A stretch of DNA of 64,000 nt from Limonium bicolor (Eukaryota; Streptophyta; Magnoliopsida; Caryophyllales; Plumbaginaceae): contig CM041780.1 in NCBI GenBank assembly GCA_023374045.1, positions 88,005,627-88,069,626 of the forward strand. Reading direction: 5' to 3'. Positions 58,533 to 64,000 of this stretch are shown one piece after another. The notes below the pieces were generated by a model that ran no database searches, was not told the DNA's origin, and saw only the letters and a list, made by a program, of their open reading frames with translations. The translations under genes and the position numbers were made by a program. Position 1 is the stretch's first letter, and every line of letters starts with the position of its first letter.

Positions 58533-61500
58533 GTACTATATTTGTTGTTTATTTTAATTGTCTAGGTGACATAACAACTTAAAATTTTCTTAACTGTATT
58601 TAAATGTCTTACAATGACATAATATTCTCATTATCTCATTATTCTCCTTTTAGTCATAAATAATATTTATTGTTCTCCTTTAACTTCCTTATAACTATAT
58701 AAGCCATAGTTCTAATTCCATAATCCCTTTAATTAAAATTCTTTCTTCTAATTCCTCCAAATGTCCATATAGGACCTATCTTTATTTAAATCTAAATTAT
58801 TACCCTTATATTTTGGTTATTTACAAAACAACCACATAAATTCATAAACTTTACATTTAAATTCTAATCTCTTTATATATCATAGTTTTAATTCCTTATT
58901 TAATTAAATCACAAAACTACCATTAATATTTTGGTATATACTTTTAAATATTGTAACTTTTGAAAATTACAACTTAGCCCCTGGTACGTCTCGGCCTATA
59001 TATATATATTCCTTATAATTGCAATTTAGCCACAAAATCTTATAATCTTTACATAATGCCTTATAAACTATAGTTTTAATTCTAATTCTCCATAGATGCC
59101 GAATATATTTATATAAATTCTTAAATTACCAAACTAACCCCAAAGAATTTCGGCTTTGTCATTTAATCTTCCATAATTACATTTTCATCCCAAAACTTTA
59201 TAATATCTTCTTAATAACTTATAAACTATAGTCTAAATATTTAATTCCTAAAAATTTCGAAGGTGAACCTATTAAATCTCTTAATTATGAATTCGCCCCT
59301 TTTTATGTTCTAAACTTCCATAACAACTTTTATAAATTACATAATAGCCCAAAACTTTATAAAATGTTATTTTAAAGCTTGTTTAAATTATCTAAAATTC
59401 TTAAACTTAATTCCTAACCTTATATTATATCATAACTACACCAAACACCCCTTTAGCTCTCGGCTTTCACAATAAATGCACTATACTTTGTAAAAATTAC
59501 ATTTAAGCCATATAACTTAGTTAATTAGCCATTTAAGCACTAATAAAATATTTTTAACTCACCAGACTTTATAATATAAGTTTATACACATAAGTAGCTC
59601 ATAAAAATCTATTTTTCACTTAGGCAATTCGGCCATAATTAAATAGTTACTATATAGTATATAAAAGTGGATTTATATGTCATAATAAATATACATAAAT
59701 TCATAGGAGTCATACAACTCATGTATAAATTATTGTAATGTCTTATATAAATTCTTAGCTCAAGATAAGGTACTTTTGCCCTTGATAATTCGGCTTGGAA
59801 GTGTATGTAACTTAGGTAAATTTTGTGACACAAAAATGTGTCTTAAGGCAAATATTTTCCATATAAGTTATAGATTATATTTTTGGCATATAATACTATA
59901 TAGTTTTGGTTTTAACTAACCTAGGAGATGTACATAATTTTTGTGGAATTTTTAGAAGCTTAACAAAGCTTAAAACTTAAATATTAGCTTAGTAAACTTA
60001 CTTCTTAACAAAGGTGGTTAAGTGCTTGAACTTCTTCTTGAATCTCCAAGCTTTCTCCAAGGTAATATTGATGCTCCACTTCGGTTATATGCAAGTGGTG
60101 AAGGTGTTTAGGAGTTAGATCTTCAATAAAGATCTTAAGTAGATTGTAAGTAGTTTTACAAGAATTTACCTTAAGCTTTTTCCCTTATAATTTCGGCTCA
60201 CCAAAGGTAGATGAAGAACAAATTTTCCTTCATCAAAATGGAGAAGAAAAGGACCTTAGAAGAAGTAGAACTTGGTTACACATAAAAATGTGCTTTAAGG
60301 ATTTTTCAAGCATTAAAACTACCTTAAGATAACCTTGAGATGCTCCTTGGATTAGTGTTGGTTTGGACAACCTCCTTGGATAACTAATTGATGCCGAACC
60401 CTTGTTGATATGCTTGGAAGAGTTTTGCTTCAAGGTTTGACAAGAAATGCTAGGAAATTACCTTAAAGATGAAGATAGAAGTTAAAACTCCATTAATGGA
60501 CTTAAGAGCTTCAAAGGAAGAAGATGAAGCAAGAAGAGAGAGGAGAGAGCCTTACCAATTCGTGGATGAAGAGGGCAAGGAGAAGAATGAGACTCACGAA
60601 TTGTATAAGGTAAGAAAATGCATTTGGAATTTGATTTTTGCTTTGTCAATTTTTAATGTCAAATGACTTTACTTTTCCTTAGTTTATTACATGGTTTATT
60701 GGCTCAATAAATGCCCATGTTCTCTGCATAATTTCGGACATGTGGTGTGTGACAAGGCAAGAGTTGGAAAGAAAATGATTGTAAGCTAGAAGACAAGGTA
60801 AGAAAGGTAAGGTATATTCTCTTGATTTTTCTAAGTTAATGACTTGTCTTCTTCTTCATTGTGTTGCACGATTTCAAGGGCTGAATGGGGGTCTCAATCG
60901 GTGTTGAAGAGCCAAGGACAAGCATGTTAGGTCACATGGAAAAGAAGGAATAAAAAAAAAAGTGGATTCTAGATCTACTTTTGCCTTTTCTCATTTGTTT
61001 TTGTTCTAGCTCACATGGCTTATTCCATGGCCTAATTCGACAGCTGATGGTCAATGAGACCTACATACTTTGACATTAAGTAATGTAACACATGGGAAGG
61101 AAGGTGAGTCACCATGTTCTATGCCTTTTATAACTTTTAATGCAATTTTTGTACTAGTTTTGCCCATAAATTCGGCCCCTATAGAGAGCCTTGTTGACTA
61201 GTCTCTCCAACGGATTTAGAAGGCCATTTTAACCCTATTTAAGATTACCAATTCGTGTCATGTCAAAAAACTACAAGGCAATTGCGTAAAAAACGCGTTT
61301 TCTTGACACCCGAAGGTGTGTTTTTGTGCTCTAAGGAAATTTTGGGAAACAAATTGTTTTTATAAGTTCCAAGTGTTTGTAAACACTTATTATAGTAAAT
61401 AAACATATATTAAGATATTGCATTGGGTTATATTGGGTTATATCAACCCGTGACATAATTTAAGGGCCATCGGGACATACCCGGGCAAAAAGGAGCGCTA

Positions 61501-61941
61501 AGAAATACTCCAGAGGTTTTTGTTGAATTTTGAGAAACTACTTCGTGGGTTCTCCTTGAATGATTATAATGATGTTAGGAACTCTAGGAATTAATTTTAT
61601 AGGAGTTCGTGCCACCTCGGCACTCCTCCGGACTTTTTCGTGCTTTAAGGAGGGGCGTGAGCACTCCCAAGCATTTGCGTATTTGATGAATATAGCCTAG
61701 GGAATATGTTTATATATTCATAAATGAGTGTATGACCATTGGTTTAAGTTTTAGAAGGTCATACAAGGTCATGCTTGATCACTGTTTCTAAGGCGTTTTA
61801 GCGTTTATGGAAAAGAGAAACGACTATTTTTACGTAATGTTCTCATGCATGGGTTTGCATGCGTACGTGAAATGATTTATTTTTGAATTATTTTCCATTA
61901 AATAATGGTTTAATAATATTAATTAGATTTGGGGTATTTCA
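58533..61941 (-). mobile_element. LTR B, second part
   Basis: Continuation of the LTR that starts at 32072. It ends GGGGTATTTCA, the reverse complement of TGAAATACCCC, next to a minus-strand polypurine tract. With the first part it makes an LTR of about 4.8 kb. It is AT-rich with no convincing gene; the short ORF at 60469-60666 has no recognisable domain. Confidence 0.8.
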
Positions 61942-61968
61942 ATCTACCCCCCTTAAAAAGGACTTCGC
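61942..61968 (-). other. Polypurine tract of element B
   Basis: On the minus strand it reads TTTTTAAGGGGGGTAGAT, directly beside the LTR start; almost the same as that of element A. Confidence 0.8.
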
Positions 61969-62240
61969 CCGAAGTCTCATATCTAAATTATATGGTTGTG
62001 GGGAATCAAGTTCCACTAAGTATCCACAACTCAATCTAGTAGGGATCAAGTCCCAAGTCTCTATATTCCTAAGTTCACAGTGTACATGAAACTAACAGGA
62101 ATACTTTGGAACAATATAGGTAATGTAATAACACAGTCACTTTTAAAATCTTAATAGTGCAGAGTAGTGCACATAAACTTTTCATTGTAGTGTAACAAGG
62201 TACACACCAACAAGTAGAAGTACAAAGTACATTCAAGTAC

Positions 62241-62384
62241 AGTGTTAAACAAGAACACATACAAGACAAGGTGTCACTGAAATGCACCAAAGTGCAACAA
62301 AAGTATACTGAGCAGTGTTACACAAGAACAACATACAAGACAAAGTGTCACTGAAATGCACTAAAGTGCAACAAAATGCTTTTG
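62241..62384. repeat. Tandem duplication of about 72 bp in the element B 3'UTR
   Basis: Two units starting AGTGTTAAACAAGAACA (62241) and AGTGTTACACAAGAACA (62313) share TACAAGACAA and GTGTCACTGAAATGCAC with a few differences. Confidence 0.8.
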
Positions 62385-62454
62385 TACTCACAAACGAAAA
62401 AGGCTCTACCCCCCAAAAAAGAGGGGTACGCCCACGTACCGTAGACTAAAGTGT

Positions 62455-64000
62455 CTAGTCGGTAAATAATGAGGGAAACTTCGCTCGCATATCCGCTTCT
62501 AGTTCCATGTGGCCTCTTCCACATCGTGGTTTGACCAAAGAACTTTTACTAGGCTCACAGATTTGTTTCGAGTATCTCGTGTCTTTCTGTCTAAGATTCG
62601 TTGCGGGTTTCCACATACCGCATTGTTGGTTCTAATGAGAGTGTCTCTGGTTGTAGAACATGAGAAGGATGAGGCATGTATTTCTTAAGCTGAGACAGTG
62701 AAAAACATTGTGTACTTTGCCCAACTCTGCTGGCAAATCAAGTCGATATGCCACAAGGCCCCCCGCTCTAATAGCGTAGGGTCCTACAAATTTCGGGCTT
62801 AGCTTGCCCTTTTGCCCAAATCTGAATACACCCTTCATGGGTGATACTCGTAGAAAATACCTGGTCGCCAACAGCGAACTCAAGGTCTCGTCGCCTCTCA
62901 TCAGCATATGATTTCTGTCTGTTGTGCTGCTTTCATGTTACTTCTGATTTGTTGTACTTCTGCTGACTTGCTCTAAGTACTCAGGCCCAATGATGACGGT
63001 CTCACTAGACTCGTCCCAGCACAATGGTGTGCGACATGGTCGTCTGCCATATAAGGACTTGGAAAGGTGACATCTGTATAGAGGCGTGATAGCTGTTATT
63101 GTATGCAAACTCGATGAGATGTAATCTATCTATCCAGCTACCCTGAAAATCCAAGGCACATGCTCGTAGCATGTCCTCTAAGGTCTGAATAGTCCTCTCT
63201 GACTGACCATCTTTCTGAGGATGAAATGCTGTGCTAAGCTTCAATTCAGTGCCAAGTGCTTCGCGAGTAGCTCGCCAATATCGTGAGAGAAATCTAGTGT
63301 CTCGATCTGAAACAATAGTCTTTGGTACTCCATGATGTCTGATAATCTCCTGCTCAAATAGTTCTGCTAACTTTGGCACTTTCCAAGTGTCTTCATCGGA
63401 ATAAAACCTAGCAACTTTAGTCAGCCGATCAACAACAACCCAAATCATATTAAGTCCTCCTCTCGTAGGTGGTAGTCCCACCACGAAGTCCATGGAGATA
63501 TCGTAAACTTCCACTCTGGAACTGGCATAGACTGTACCATACCTCCTGGTCGTCTATGTTCGAATTTCACTTTCTGACAAGTGAGACATCGAATCACTAT
63601 TCTGTCACGTCGCCCTTCATACCACTCCACCATAAATACCTCTTTAGATCTTTGTACATCTTAGAAGCTCCTGGATGGACAGATGTGGAAGAAGTGTGGG
63701 ACTCTCGAAGAATATGCTCCTTTATATCTGTGCTGTCTCTGGGTATACACAATCTGCCCTTCAATCTGATTAATCCATCATCATGTAGCTGAAACTCATA
63801 CTTTCCACCCTCAAATGTACCGTCAGACAACTTCTGACTGATCTCCATCATTCGCTGATCACTCTGCTGTGCGCTACGTATGTCGTCCATAAGACTCGAG
63901 CTAGCCACAATGGCATTTAGAGAATGTGCTCGTCGACTTAGTGCGTCTGCTACAACATTAGCTTTCCCTTCTTTGTACTGCAATCAATATCATAATCCTT
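62455..64000 (-). pseudogene. Element B pol, C-terminal half (RNase H end, integrase, chromodomain-like tail), broken
   Basis: Read on the minus strand. The end of RNase H ([20 protein letters not shown]) is at about 63983-63930. The integrase zinc finger follows ([20 protein letters not shown] and [15 protein letters not shown]). The catalytic core is at 63514-63005 with [18 protein letters not shown] and [16 protein letters not shown]. The tail has [19 protein letters not shown] and ends near a TAG at 62455. Frameshifts near 63590, 63510, 63030, 62860 and 62640 break it. The order matches element A closely, so it belongs to the same clade. Confidence 0.88.

Larger units (their letters stand above)
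61942..64000 (-). mobile_element. Element B internal region (3' end of a minus-strand chromovirus)
   Basis: It follows LTR B. It holds the polypurine tract, 3'UTR with a tandem repeat and the downstream half of pol. It is related to element A at the protein level but clearly diverged. The rest of the element, including gag and any AlkB region, lies to the right of the window. Confidence 0.88.

Noticed and set aside
60233..60666. Short ORFs within LTR B (about 65 codons)
   Set aside because: LTR sequence with low-complexity acidic or basic runs; no recognisable domain or start context.

Overview
This window is intergenic, transposon-packed plant DNA, almost certainly from an angiosperm and probably a eudicot. 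It holds an L1-type LINE with a DUF4283-like ORF1, Athila-type and chromovirus-type Ty3/gypsy elements, a BED-finger hAT, a CACTA (En/Spm) element with its usual TNP2-like and second genes, and a PIF/Harbinger-like MITE. I see no host gene in its own context, no tRNA or rRNA gene, and nothing bacterial.

Left part (1-24858). The 3' end of a gypsy LTR (1-565) is followed by a decayed LINE (566-5868), a TTA-flanked MITE (6232-6555), a long CTT microsatellite and AT-rich DNA. An Athila-derived locus comes next: an LTR-like end, a tRNA-Asp primer binding site (9716-9733), then two ~5.65 kb Athila copies in inverted orientation (9753-15395 and 15452-21102) separated by only 56 bp, then an env-position ORF and a polypurine tract. 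LTR-like remains (about 22590-24858) follow.

Right part (24859-64000). This is a deep nest. A hAT element (from 24859) is cut by LTR C (28081), then LTR D (about 29893), then LTR B (32072). LTR B belongs to a minus-strand chromovirus whose pol is visible at 62455-64000. A complete chromovirus, here called element A (33506-58527, TSD TTCAT, 3.87 kb LTRs), sits inside LTR B. A complete CACTA element (39091-49943, TSD TGC) sits inside element A.

The most striking feature is element A. Between gag and pol it carries an intact AlkB-type 2-oxoglutarate/Fe(II) dioxygenase ORF (50056-50795) with all expected metal- and co-substrate-binding residues. The gag gene has two clear GT-AG introns whose phases fit. 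A third donor at 39056 is phase-compatible with acceptors in front of both AlkB and pol. The sequence therefore suggests three products from one promoter: Gag (unspliced, stop at 39076-39078), Gag-AlkB (spliced, with its own AATAAA at 50906), and Gag-Pol (spliced past AlkB). The 10.85 kb CACTA element lies inside the predicted third intron. Two lesions mark element A: a 1-nt frameshift in gag near 37760 and a CGA-to-TGA stop in pol at 53914. Its LTRs remain very similar, so the insertion is recent.

The CACTA element has an uninterrupted 1092-aa TNP2-like transposase and a degraded multi-exon second gene ending in a Ulp1-like (C48) protease domain. Its ends carry hairpins built on a shared CTATTTCGGCGGTT core. 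CCGG-rich palindromes also recur in the LTRs of element A and LTR D and in the Athila arms.
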